This document shows, one piece after another, positions 1 through 6,400 of a stretch of DNA of 7,064 bases. The position numbers and the translations under genes are program-made. Position 1 is the stretch's first letter, and each line of letters starts with the position of its first letter. The stretch is from the NCBI GenBank assembly GCA_013003415.1, contig JABDJR010000617.1:1-7064 (forward strand), given 5' to 3'. Origin of the DNA: Candidatus Eiseniibacteriota bacterium. GTDB taxonomy: Bacteria > Eisenbacteria > RBG-16-71-46 > JABDJR01. Below the pieces are notes generated by a model. It was not told the DNA's origin, searched no databases, and worked only from the letters and a program-made list of their open reading frames with translations.

Positions 1-493
1 CTACAAAATGGACGGTAGCTCCGAAGACTTCTTTGGCATGGGTCCCACCGATCTCACGTTGGGACTGGGTGTGACGGTGGCTAACCTCGGGCCCGATATT
101 GCGCTCGTGGCCGAGCGAAGCAGCGATCCGCTTCCCCGGAACCTGAAGATTGCGTTGAGTGCCGGTGCTCGTGCCCCGGAGTCCTTCTCGGTGTTGGCGG
201 GTATTTCTTTCGAAAAGAGCCTCATCTTTGAAAGCATTGCAGACTCGATCAAAACGGAATTGTCGTTCTATGAACGAAACGAAGTCTTGGTCTCGGGCGG
301 TGTAGAAGTGGGCTTCGCGGATCTTGCTTACGGTCGCTTGGGCTACATCTACGACGATCCCGGTGAAATCAAAGGCATGACCTTCGGTGCCGGTTTCTAT
401 CTTCAAAAGTTTGGTCTTGATATCGCATCCATCCCACAGTTTCGGGAGTTGGATCGCGTGACCAAGTTTTCTGTGATTGCCAGGTTCGACTAG
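1..493 (+). CDS. PorV/PorQ-family outer-membrane beta-barrel protein, 3' part
   Basis: The reading frame is open from base 2 and ends at TAG 491-493, giving about 163 residues. I treat it as the C-terminal part of a longer gene: the ATG at base 8 is followed by no signal peptide, and family members are usually 300 residues or more. Family hallmarks visible are the GVTVANLGPDI strand with a following SDPLP turn (bases 68-145), the segment AYGRLGYIYDDPGEIKGM (about 326-379), and alternating polar/apolar strands up to the terminal ARFD. These match the end of PorV/PorQ (UPF0164-like) barrels, which sit in the outer membrane. PorV binds T9SS cargo sorting domains and SprA; PorQ takes part in a related attachment step. 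Which of these roles applies here cannot be told. The next gene encodes a protein with a T9SS sorting domain, which fits a shuttle role. Confidence 0.8.
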   Translation, partial: YKMDGSSEDFFGMGPTDLTLGLGVTVANLGPDIALVAERSSDPLPRNLKIALSAGARAPESFSVLAGISFEKSLIFESIADSIKTELSFYERNEVLVSGGVEVGFADLAYGRLGYIYDDPGEIKGMTFGAGFYLQKFGLDIASIPQFRELDRVTKFSVIARFD

Positions 494-579
494 CTGCCTT
501 TTGCCGAGTGACAGCCGCGCAAAACAATTGTGGTGACGTGGCTTTGAACAAAACTCCTGCCAAAGGAAACTGAACGGGA
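494..579 (+). other. 86-base intergenic gap before the protease gene
   Basis: This is the longest non-coding stretch in the window. No GC-rich hairpin followed by a T-run is visible, so I see no intrinsic terminator for the upstream barrel gene. A weak promoter-like pair, TTGCCG at 501-506 and AACAAT at 523-528 with a 16-base spacer, is possible but poorly supported. AAAGGAA at 562-568 is a candidate ribosome binding site for ATG 580, about 11 bases away; GGGA at 575-578 is too close to the start to serve. Confidence 0.4.
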
Positions 580-3500
580 ATGGGTAGTCGAAGCCTCCTG
601 AAAATCGTCAGCCTGGGTTTGTTTTTGGGGATGGGTTTGTCTCTGCCCTCCGGTTCTGCGGCCGAGCCTCTTCAGATTCGCCCCATTCGAGACCCCTCGC
701 AAATCTCCGAGAAAACCCGGGCCGCCATGGAGCGCCGGCAGCAGTTTCCTCACGAGCTCTTTAGTCCGGGTGCGAAGCGACCGCCCCTTCGGTCACGCGA
801 GGATATCCTCAGCCCAATTTTGGGCACGGCCCAAGCCAATCCGGATACGGCAAGGCTCGCCATTATTCGTATCTCCTTTGCGGCAGACGTCATTAGCCCC
901 GACTCCACCACCGGAGACGGACGATTCGATCTCCGAACCGATACCGGCATCCCGGTTGATCCCCCGCCTCACAACAAGACCTACTTTGAAGCTCACGGGG
1001 CCGCCCTGGCGAGGTACTACCGCAGTCAGTCCTACGGTGGCCTAGAAATCGTGACCACGGTTTTGCCCGAAGAGGAAAACGGTTCCTTTGAGCTTTCTGA
1101 TATGGCCGCATACGGACCTTGGAGAGTTGAGCAGTCGGCGGAGCTGATTGCTCGCGCGGAACGCTTTGTGTTCGAGTCTCTACAGGCCGCAGATGCTTCC
1201 GGCACGTTTAACTTTTCCGACTTTGACTACTTCGTCATCGTACACGCCGGCGCCGATTTCCAAGGCGATGTGAATCGAGACACTCCCTACGACATTCCGG
1301 CGTTTACGCTGACCTTTGGGGAGCCGTTGGAACTGACCACGGGTTCGGTGGATCGAGCGCTTGTACTTCCTGAGTCCTCCTCACAAGATGGTCTACTCGC
1401 CGCCCTCAACGGTGTGTTTGCTCATGAGTGTGGGCACTTAATCGGACGCTTACCTGACCTCTACAACATTTTTAGTCTCGACTCCCAAGTTGGTTTTTGG
1501 AGTCTCATGGATAGCGGCGATAACATTGCCGCCATTGTCGTTGATCCTGAGACCAATGAGGAGTTTGAGGCGCGGGGCATTTTTCCGACCAGCTTTGATC
1601 CCTGGTCCAAACTACAGTTCTTTGGTTCGGCGGCTCAGCCGGTGGAAGTTCAAGAATCCTACGATGAACTTCTAACCGCTACGCAACTCGACCCCACCAT
1701 TCCGCTGGTGAGTATCGATCCCTTCGAGTACTTCTTGGTGGAGAACCGGGCTTTGGATCTTGACGGCAACGGTTTTCCCTTCGTGCGGCAAGATTCAACC
1801 ACCGGAGTTTTTATGGGGCCGGTGGCCGACCCCGACAATCCGGAAGGTGGGGGTGATCTCGAATGGGATGCGGTGTTGCCTGGTGGGGGCGTTTTGATTT
1901 GGCACATCGATGATCGGATTGTGCTTCCGGCTCTGGCCGATCGAGGTCAAGTGAACTTAGGTTTCCGCCGTCAGGGTGTGGCTATGGAAGAAGCGGACGG
2001 TATCAACGACTTCCTTTTGTTCACCGGCATTCTGGGACGTCCCGATGACTTATTCTTCGAAGGCAACAACACGGAGTTTGGTCCCAACACCACCCCGTCG
2101 AGCGCTTCCAATGCGGGTGACGCCACCGGAATCACGATTCGAATTCAAGGCGCTCCCGACCGCACCATGGGACTCCAAGTTGACCGTAACTATGCTCAGT
2201 CGGGCTGGCCCGTTCCCGTCACGGAAGACACCGAGCTCGCTCATGGCTTGCTTCTGGATCTCGATGCCAATGGCACTCGGGAATTCTTGTTTGGTTTTGC
2301 GGATGTGGGAGCCAAAGGCCCTGGGCTACGAGCGATCACCGGTTTGGATGCTCTGGGGCAACCGGTCGACTTCGATGATCAAGCGGCGGGAATCAACCCC
2401 TTCGCCACTTCTACTTCAGAGTTTTCCCGCCCTCTGGTGGGCGCTTCAGCGTTTCGATTCAACCCATCTGAAAAACCCCGTCCTGCGGTAGCCACGATTA
2501 CTCGAAACGGAAGAGTGAGCTTGTTTGGTGGGGAGGGAGCCGGCGACTCCGGTTCCATGAACTTTACCTACTCGGCCCTCGGTGGACCGGTGCTTTTGGA
2601 AGCACCGGCCGGCCAAAGTGAAAGCTGGATTATCACCGCGGGTCTGAGCGAATTGACCACCGTGGATGGTCAGGGGAATGTCATCGAAAGTGAGCCCGCA
2701 CTGCTTTCGGAGTTCGAAGCTCCAACTGCCGGTCCGGTAGTTACCCCCGAGGCTCAAGTGAGAACCAACACCGGACTGGTTACGGTTCCATACGTGGGGG
2801 CGGTTGCTTACGGGAATCAATTGGAATTGTTTACTCCCGGTAGCTTGGTGGAAATTGAAGAGCCCTCCCGAGCCTTCACCTTAGACGAGCCCATTGTTCA
2901 TTTGCTGGGGGGTTATCTTGAATCCGAACCTCAGCCTAATTTAGTAGCGATTGGTCTGACTCAAGTGTGGGTGTTGTCGCCGGAGGAGGGCGTGATCAAA
3001 TCGTGGGCCCTACCTGAAAGTTTGGCCGTGGGTGCGCAGCCGATCATCGCGGATCTCAATCAAGACCAACGAGGCGAGATTGTCATTCCGGGGCGTGCCG
3101 GTAATGTGTTCGTTTATCGAGGCAACGGCAGCTTGCTTCGGGGCTGGCCCCTGGGTGTCGGCGCGGGTTCGCCAAAGAATCTGATGGCCGCCGATCTGGA
3201 TGGCGACGCCGACCTGGACTTGCTTGTTTTGGATCGGGAAGGTGTTTTTCACGGGTTAACTTTTGGCGCCGAGAGCCTACCGGAGTATCCCCGCTCGTTG
3301 GGTCCCTTCGATATTGTTAGCGCCTGGATGGCACCTTTCGATGAGGGAGGCATGAGTTGGGTGGCCACAACATCCAACGCAACCTTGGCCGCCATGCGTT
3401 TTCCCGACGCGGTGCCGCATCCCGGGGATTGGCGTGCGCCGGGAAGTGAAGTCTCGGGCGGGTTCTTTGCGGAGTTTAGCAACGCCGAACCGACTGCGGG

Positions 3501-3789
3501 AGCCGACGCCCCCAATTCCTTACTGGCCTATCCCAACCCGGCTCGGGGACAAGATGTTGAGCTGCGGTTCAGTTTGGCCGCCAACGAAACGCCCCGGTTC
3601 ACCGTGTTTGATGTTTCGGGGCGGGAGATCCCCGTCGAAATTGAGCTTCGCGGCGACCCTTCCTTGGGCGAGAATGCGGCGGTCCTGCGGGTCGACGATT
3701 TGGCTCCTGGGCTCTATGTTTGCCGTCTAGAAAAGAGTGGTGCCAATGGGTCGAGCACCGAAACCACCAAAGTTGCGATTCTGCGTTAA
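580..3789 (+). CDS. Secreted M6-like metalloprotease with FG-GAP-like repeats and T9SS type A sorting domain
   Basis: This 1069-residue protein is a probable zinc endopeptidase exported to the cell surface or medium. Residues 1-28 form a signal peptide (SRSLLK, hydrophobic core, cleavage near GSAA). A likely propeptide runs to about 90. The M6-like catalytic region spans about 90-480: RLAIIRISF near 92, YYRSQSYGG at 146-154, the zinc site HECGH at 282-286 with PDLY at 292-295, a Met-turn-like WSLMDSG at 307-313, DPWSKLQ at 340, FLVENR at 385-390, GVLIWHIDD at 437-445 and EEADG at 470-474. Calcium-loop repeats of FG-GAP/VCBS type follow (DLDANG at 560, DLNQDQ at 825, DLDGDADLD at 872-880). The C terminus, about 980-1069, opens with AYPNPARG and includes FTVFDVSGRE and LAPGLYVCRLE, typical of the T9SS type A sorting domain. 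The zinc motif has one extra residue compared with usual M6 members, so activity is probable rather than certain. Start ATG 580 fits the signal peptide. Confidence 0.88.
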   Translation: MGSRSLLKIVSLGLFLGMGLSLPSGSAAEPLQIRPIRDPSQISEKTRAAMERRQQFPHELFSPGAKRPPLRSREDILSPILGTAQANPDTARLAIIRISFAADVISPDSTTGDGRFDLRTDTGIPVDPPPHNKTYFEAHGAALARYYRSQSYGGLEIVTTVLPEEENGSFELSDMAAYGPWRVEQSAELIARAERFVFESLQAADASGTFNFSDFDYFVIVHAGADFQGDVNRDTPYDIPAFTLTFGEPLELTTGSVDRALVLPESSSQDGLLAALNGVFAHECGHLIGRLPDLYNIFSLDSQVGFWSLMDSGDNIAAIVVDPETNEEFEARGIFPTSFDPWSKLQFFGSAAQPVEVQESYDELLTATQLDPTIPLVSIDPFEYFLVENRALDLDGNGFPFVRQDSTTGVFMGPVADPDNPEGGGDLEWDAVLPGGGVLIWHIDDRIVLPALADRGQVNLGFRRQGVAMEEADGINDFLLFTGILGRPDDLFFEGNNTEFGPNTTPSSASNAGDATGITIRIQGAPDRTMGLQVDRNYAQSGWPVPVTEDTELAHGLLLDLDANGTREFLFGFADVGAKGPGLRAITGLDALGQPVDFDDQAAGINPFATSTSEFSRPLVGASAFRFNPSEKPRPAVATITRNGRVSLFGGEGAGDSGSMNFTYSALGGPVLLEAPAGQSESWIITAGLSELTTVDGQGNVIESEPALLSEFEAPTAGPVVTPEAQVRTNTGLVTVPYVGAVAYGNQLELFTPGSLVEIEEPSRAFTLDEPIVHLLGGYLESEPQPNLVAIGLTQVWVLSPEEGVIKSWALPESLAVGAQPIIADLNQDQRGEIVIPGRAGNVFVYRGNGSLLRGWPLGVGAGSPKNLMAADLDGDADLDLLVLDREGVFHGLTFGAESLPEYPRSLGPFDIVSAWMAPFDEGGMSWVATTSNATLAAMRFPDAVPHPGDWRAPGSEVSGGFFAEFSNAEPTAGADAPNSLLAYPNPARGQDVELRFSLAANETPRFTVFDVSGREIPVEIELRGDPSLGENAAVLRVDDLAPGLYVCRLEKSGANGSSTETTKVAILR

Positions 3790-3823
3790 CGGGAACTTAT
3801 GCCTATGAAATCTGGTGCAAAGA

Positions 3824-3829
3824 GCAACA
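3824..3829 (+). promoter_or_regulatory. Ribosome binding site AAAGAG (3819-3824) that decides the start at 3829
   Basis: AAAGAG at 3819-3824 lies 4 bases before ATG 3829. The same hexamer, AAAGAG at 4585-4590, precedes ATG 4597 of the next gene by 6 bases. Both are followed by a similar string (GCAAC or GCCACCT) and by codons for MKT. This shared leader favours ATG 3829 over the upstream in-frame ATGs at 3799 and 3805. Confidence 0.5.
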
Positions 3830-4584
3830 TGAAAACGTTATTGCTGGCCGTTGGCCTGTGCTTCGCCGCAGCTTCGGCCGAGGCTATGGTTCCTGAACTT
3901 CACCCCGAGGTTCAGACGGAACGACCTGGGCTCAGCCAAAGCGCCGTCCCCGAGGCGCGAACATCCCTTGCGTTTCAAGCTCAATCAGAAAGCTCCGGTT
4001 CTGCAGATGGCCCCAGTCCCTTCCTAGCCGGGCTGATGTCCGCCGTGGTTCCAGGATCGGGACAGCTCGCTTTAGGAAAGAAGCGTGGTCTGGTTTATCT
4101 GGGTTTAGAAACAGTCTCAATCTTTGCCGTGTGGGCCTTGCGTGCATCCGGGAATCAGGCTGAAGAGGATTACCAAAACTTTGCGGATACCCATTGGCAA
4201 ACGGACCTCTATGAAACCGTATCCGAATGTGGCGACGGTTTAGGCCCGTCAGATTTTGAACGCGAGCGAGAAGCCTTGTTCTCCTTGCGAGACTCCTCTC
4301 CCGACGCCTATTACGATGACATCGGCGACCTTGGCATCTATGCTTGCGGCTGGGATCTGCAAACGAATCGTAGTGAATACAACGCCATGCGTTCTCGCTC
4401 CGACGATCTTTTTCGATCGGCAAGAGCATTTACCACGGTTATCTTTTTCAATCACATTGTTAGCGCGATTGACGCGGCGAAGTCAGCTTCCAATCTTCGA
4501 CAAGCTGAGGCCGTCAACCTGGACGTAACCACCCCTCACTTCGGAGAGGTTGCGGTCAAGGTTTCCCTGAACCGAGAGTTCTAG
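3829..4584 (+). CDS. Exported DUF5683-like hairpin membrane protein, first of two tandem paralogues
   Basis: I do not know its function. From ATG 3829 it has 251 residues; an in-frame ATG at 3799 would add 10 residues, preceded by GGGA at 3791-3794. I prefer 3829 because the AAAGAG leader and the MKT start match the next gene. Residues 1-19 are a signal peptide (MKTLLLAVGLCFAAASAEA). A low-complexity Ser/Glu/Pro stretch follows to about 63. Then come LMSAVVPGSGQLALGKKRG (about 69-87) and a hydrophobic segment to about 105; the PGSGQ-x-LGKKRG pattern resembles the SAxxPGxGQxYxGK motif of DUF5683-type proteins. The middle is acidic and has cysteines in ETVSECGD and GIYACGW. A second hydrophobic segment at about 200-216 ends in SAIDA, and the C terminus ends in VSLNREF. 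It lies 39 bases after the protease gene and 12 before its paralogue. An envelope location is inferred. The DUF5683 link rests on the motif alone. Confidence 0.75.
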   Translation: MKTLLLAVGLCFAAASAEAMVPELHPEVQTERPGLSQSAVPEARTSLAFQAQSESSGSADGPSPFLAGLMSAVVPGSGQLALGKKRGLVYLGLETVSIFAVWALRASGNQAEEDYQNFADTHWQTDLYETVSECGDGLGPSDFEREREALFSLRDSSPDAYYDDIGDLGIYACGWDLQTNRSEYNAMRSRSDDLFRSARAFTTVIFFNHIVSAIDAAKSASNLRQAEAVNLDVTTPHFGEVAVKVSLNREF

Positions 4585-4596
4585 AAAGAGCCACCT

Positions 4597-5460
4597 ATGA
4601 AGACACCGTTTATCCTTACTTTGATGGTTTTGGGCCTGGGGTTGCTGATCCCCGGCGAAGCTCTTGCCCTGACTCCGGCTGCGGTCACACCCTCTGTCGC
4701 GACATCCCTAAACGATGCCGTGTCTGAGGAAGGAAACCCGGATTTACGCCTTCTTCCGTCGCGTGTTTACTCCGCCAGCGCGATCCTTGAGTCTTCCGAA
4801 GAGGAGTTCACCGGCGCCCAGCTTCGAAACCTCGAGGGTTATAAAGATCCTCGCTTGGCCATGCTCTACTCGCTGCTGCTTCCGGGTTTGGGAGAAATGT
4901 GGTTGGGACACACAACCCGAGCCAAAGCCTTCTTTGTGGCTGAAGCGGGGGTTTGGACGGCGTTCGGAATCTTTGAAACTCAGGGGTCCCATCGCGAGAA
5001 AATCTACAAAGAATACGCGGCTGATTTTGCCGGCGTTCCGGTCCGCGACGACAACGAGTTTTATCGCATTATCGGAAACTTTCCCGCCGCCGAAGGCCCT
5101 TTCAGTGCCAACGAAGCCATTCGACGCCAAGCGCGAGCTTTGTTTCCCAACAACCGGGGCCAACAAGAAAGCTATGTGGGGGAGAACGGTTACTTCGGAG
5201 ACAGCTCCTGGGAATGGCAAACGCAAGAAGAGTTCAATCGCTACCGCGAACTCCGAAGCCGAAGCCTAGACAGCTACAACAATGCCGATCTAACTCTTGG
5301 CCTCCTCTTGGTGAACCGCCTAGCTTCCGTGGTCGACGCGGGGCTCCTCGCCAACAAACGCAATAAGTCTCTAGCTCAGGACCAAATGGGATTCCATTGG
5401 TCTGTGGAACCGGGTTCGGAAGGACCCAGCGCGAAATTTGTTCTCGCTCGCAACTTCTAA
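4597..5460 (+). CDS. Exported DUF5683-like hairpin membrane protein, second of two tandem paralogues
   Basis: This 287-residue protein has no function I can name. Residues 1-24 form a signal peptide (MKT start, hydrophobic core, cleavage after ALA). The motif LYSLLLPGLGEMWLG at about 90-104 matches the PGSGQ-LG motif of the preceding protein, and a hydrophobic segment follows to about 124. Residues 216-248 (from YRELRSRS to VVDA) align without gaps to residues 184-216 of the preceding protein, with 11 of 33 positions identical, including Y, RSRS, D, A, N, S and DA. Both proteins end in a similar strand (VLARNF here, VSLNREF there). The region between the motifs is about 11 residues longer here and lacks the cysteines of the first copy. 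ATG 4597 has AAAGAG at 4585-4590. The last 23 bases overlap the start of the next gene, suggesting translational coupling. An envelope location is inferred. Confidence 0.76.
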   Translation: MKTPFILTLMVLGLGLLIPGEALALTPAAVTPSVATSLNDAVSEEGNPDLRLLPSRVYSASAILESSEEEFTGAQLRNLEGYKDPRLAMLYSLLLPGLGEMWLGHTTRAKAFFVAEAGVWTAFGIFETQGSHREKIYKEYAADFAGVPVRDDNEFYRIIGNFPAAEGPFSANEAIRRQARALFPNNRGQQESYVGENGYFGDSSWEWQTQEEFNRYRELRSRSLDSYNNADLTLGLLLVNRLASVVDAGLLANKRNKSLAQDQMGFHWSVEPGSEGPSAKFVLARNF

Positions 5461-6364
5461 AACGCGACGTGTGCTGGCCGCCACCTTGGTGGCGATGAGT
5501 CTGTTTCCGTCCTGTGCTAACACCCAGAATGGCGCTCTGGACACACCAAACCTAACCACCTGGCCCTCCGAACAACCCACCAATGCTTGGCAACCCACCG
5601 CCATTCTAGGGCTACCCACGGGGGCCCTTGTCGTTTCGGATCGCGCACAAACCCGGTTGTATTTCCTTCCGGACCCATTAAAGAAACCGGAACGTCTCCA
5701 AAACCCGAGCCCTTCCGCAGTCGAGTGGACCGCTTTGGCCGGCACCCCCGGACTGTCCTTTTATGCTCTCGATGGCCCAGGGCAGAAAGTCCACCAGTAC
5801 GACCTTAAGGGCAACTACCAAGGGCTAGCCGCGGATCTCCGTGAGATTGCCGAAGAGGAAGCCTTGGGGCGCGTAGAGCCCTACGGTCTGGCCGTCGATG
5901 GAACGGGGCAGATTCTAGTGTCGGATGGGTTGGGCGATCGGATCCTGGTCTTCGATCCAAGTTGGGACTTGGTGGGGCTCTGGGGGGAAACGGGTGCAGA
6001 GCTCGGAGCCTGGCGACGACCGGGTCGCATGGTGTCCTACCAGACGTCGACTTACGTGCATGACGAGGGAAACAATCGCGTCGTTTGCCTGGGATCCTTA
6101 GGCGAAGTGTTGGGTTCGGCAGAGGTGCATGGCGCGCTCACCGCCCTGGCCGCAGGCGCTCACGGGGTCTTTGTAGCCACGGAAGGCTTGCGGGTGGATC
6201 GGCTTCCGATTGGCCGGCAAAAGGCAAAGGCTCTTCCGCTTCCCGCTTTAGGAGAGTGTGATGGTGAAAACTACATTTCGGCCTTGGCGGTCCGGGGATC
6301 GAGCCTCTTTTTAAGCGATGGTTGTCATGGACGCGTGATCCAGTTGGCGCTGAACAAGGACTAG
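5438..6364 (+). CDS. Probable lipoprotein with NHL-type beta-propeller
   Basis: From TTG 5438 the product has 308 residues. I chose this start because it supplies the basic residues KTRR at 8-11 before the hydrophobic stretch 12-25; GTG 5471 would start directly in that stretch and lose the charge. Cys26 follows LFPS, an imperfect lipobox, so lipid attachment is likely but not certain; otherwise it would be a plain signal peptide. The rest is made of short beta-blade repeats of NHL/6-bladed-propeller type: GALVVSDRAQTRLYFL, FYALDGPGQKVHQYD, then the clearest blade PYGLAVDGTGQILVSDGLGD at 148-167 followed by RILVFD, then YVHDEGNNRVVCL, and a last blade SSLFLSDGCHGRVIQL near 287-302. Such propellers usually bind proteins or ligands; no catalytic residues can be assigned. 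The gene overlaps the preceding one by 23 bases, and GGAAGGA at 5418-5424 is a rather distant candidate ribosome binding site (13-base spacer). Confidence 0.75.
   Translation: MFSLATSKTRRVLAATLVAMSLFPSCANTQNGALDTPNLTTWPSEQPTNAWQPTAILGLPTGALVVSDRAQTRLYFLPDPLKKPERLQNPSPSAVEWTALAGTPGLSFYALDGPGQKVHQYDLKGNYQGLAADLREIAEEEALGRVEPYGLAVDGTGQILVSDGLGDRILVFDPSWDLVGLWGETGAELGAWRRPGRMVSYQTSTYVHDEGNNRVVCLGSLGEVLGSAEVHGALTALAAGAHGVFVATEGLRVDRLPIGRQKAKALPLPALGECDGENYISALAVRGSSLFLSDGCHGRVIQLALNKD
6356..6360 (+). promoter_or_regulatory. AAGGA ribosome binding site near alternative TTG starts of the last gene
   Basis: AAGGA at 6356-6360 lies at the end of the propeller gene. It is 4 bases before TTG 6365 and 10 before TTG 6371, both in frame with ATG 6401. 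No Shine-Dalgarno-like sequence is seen just ahead of ATG 6401, so one of the TTG codons may be the true start. Confidence 0.4.
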
Positions 6365-6400
6365 TTGGCTTTGACCAGAACCTCCAGCCTTCCCCGGGCT

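Noticed and set aside
501..528. Sigma-70-like promoter TTGCCG / AACAAT
   Set aside because: Both boxes are poor matches and the promoter consensus in this lineage is unknown; mentioned only in the gap entry.
1976..2491. Second + strand frame of 171 codons inside the protease gene
   Set aside because: The main frame here holds conserved M6 and FG-GAP-like motifs; this frame shows none.
3529..3789. FlgD-type Ig domain as an alternative call for the protease C terminus
   Set aside because: The WDGxDxxG segment typical of that domain is absent, and the YPNP opening with LAPGLYVCRLE fits the T9SS type A sorting domain better.
3932..4429. Antisense open frame of 165 codons
   Set aside because: It is very Arg-rich with no domain, as expected from the complement of a real gene of this composition.
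4744..5226. Antisense open frame of 160 codons
   Set aside because: It is a shadow of the second hairpin-protein gene, with no recognisable domain or ribosome binding site.
4715..5269. Second + strand frame of 184 codons inside the hairpin-protein gene
   Set aside because: It is low-quality Arg/Pro/Ser-rich sequence, while the other frame carries a signal peptide and paralogue-conserved motifs.
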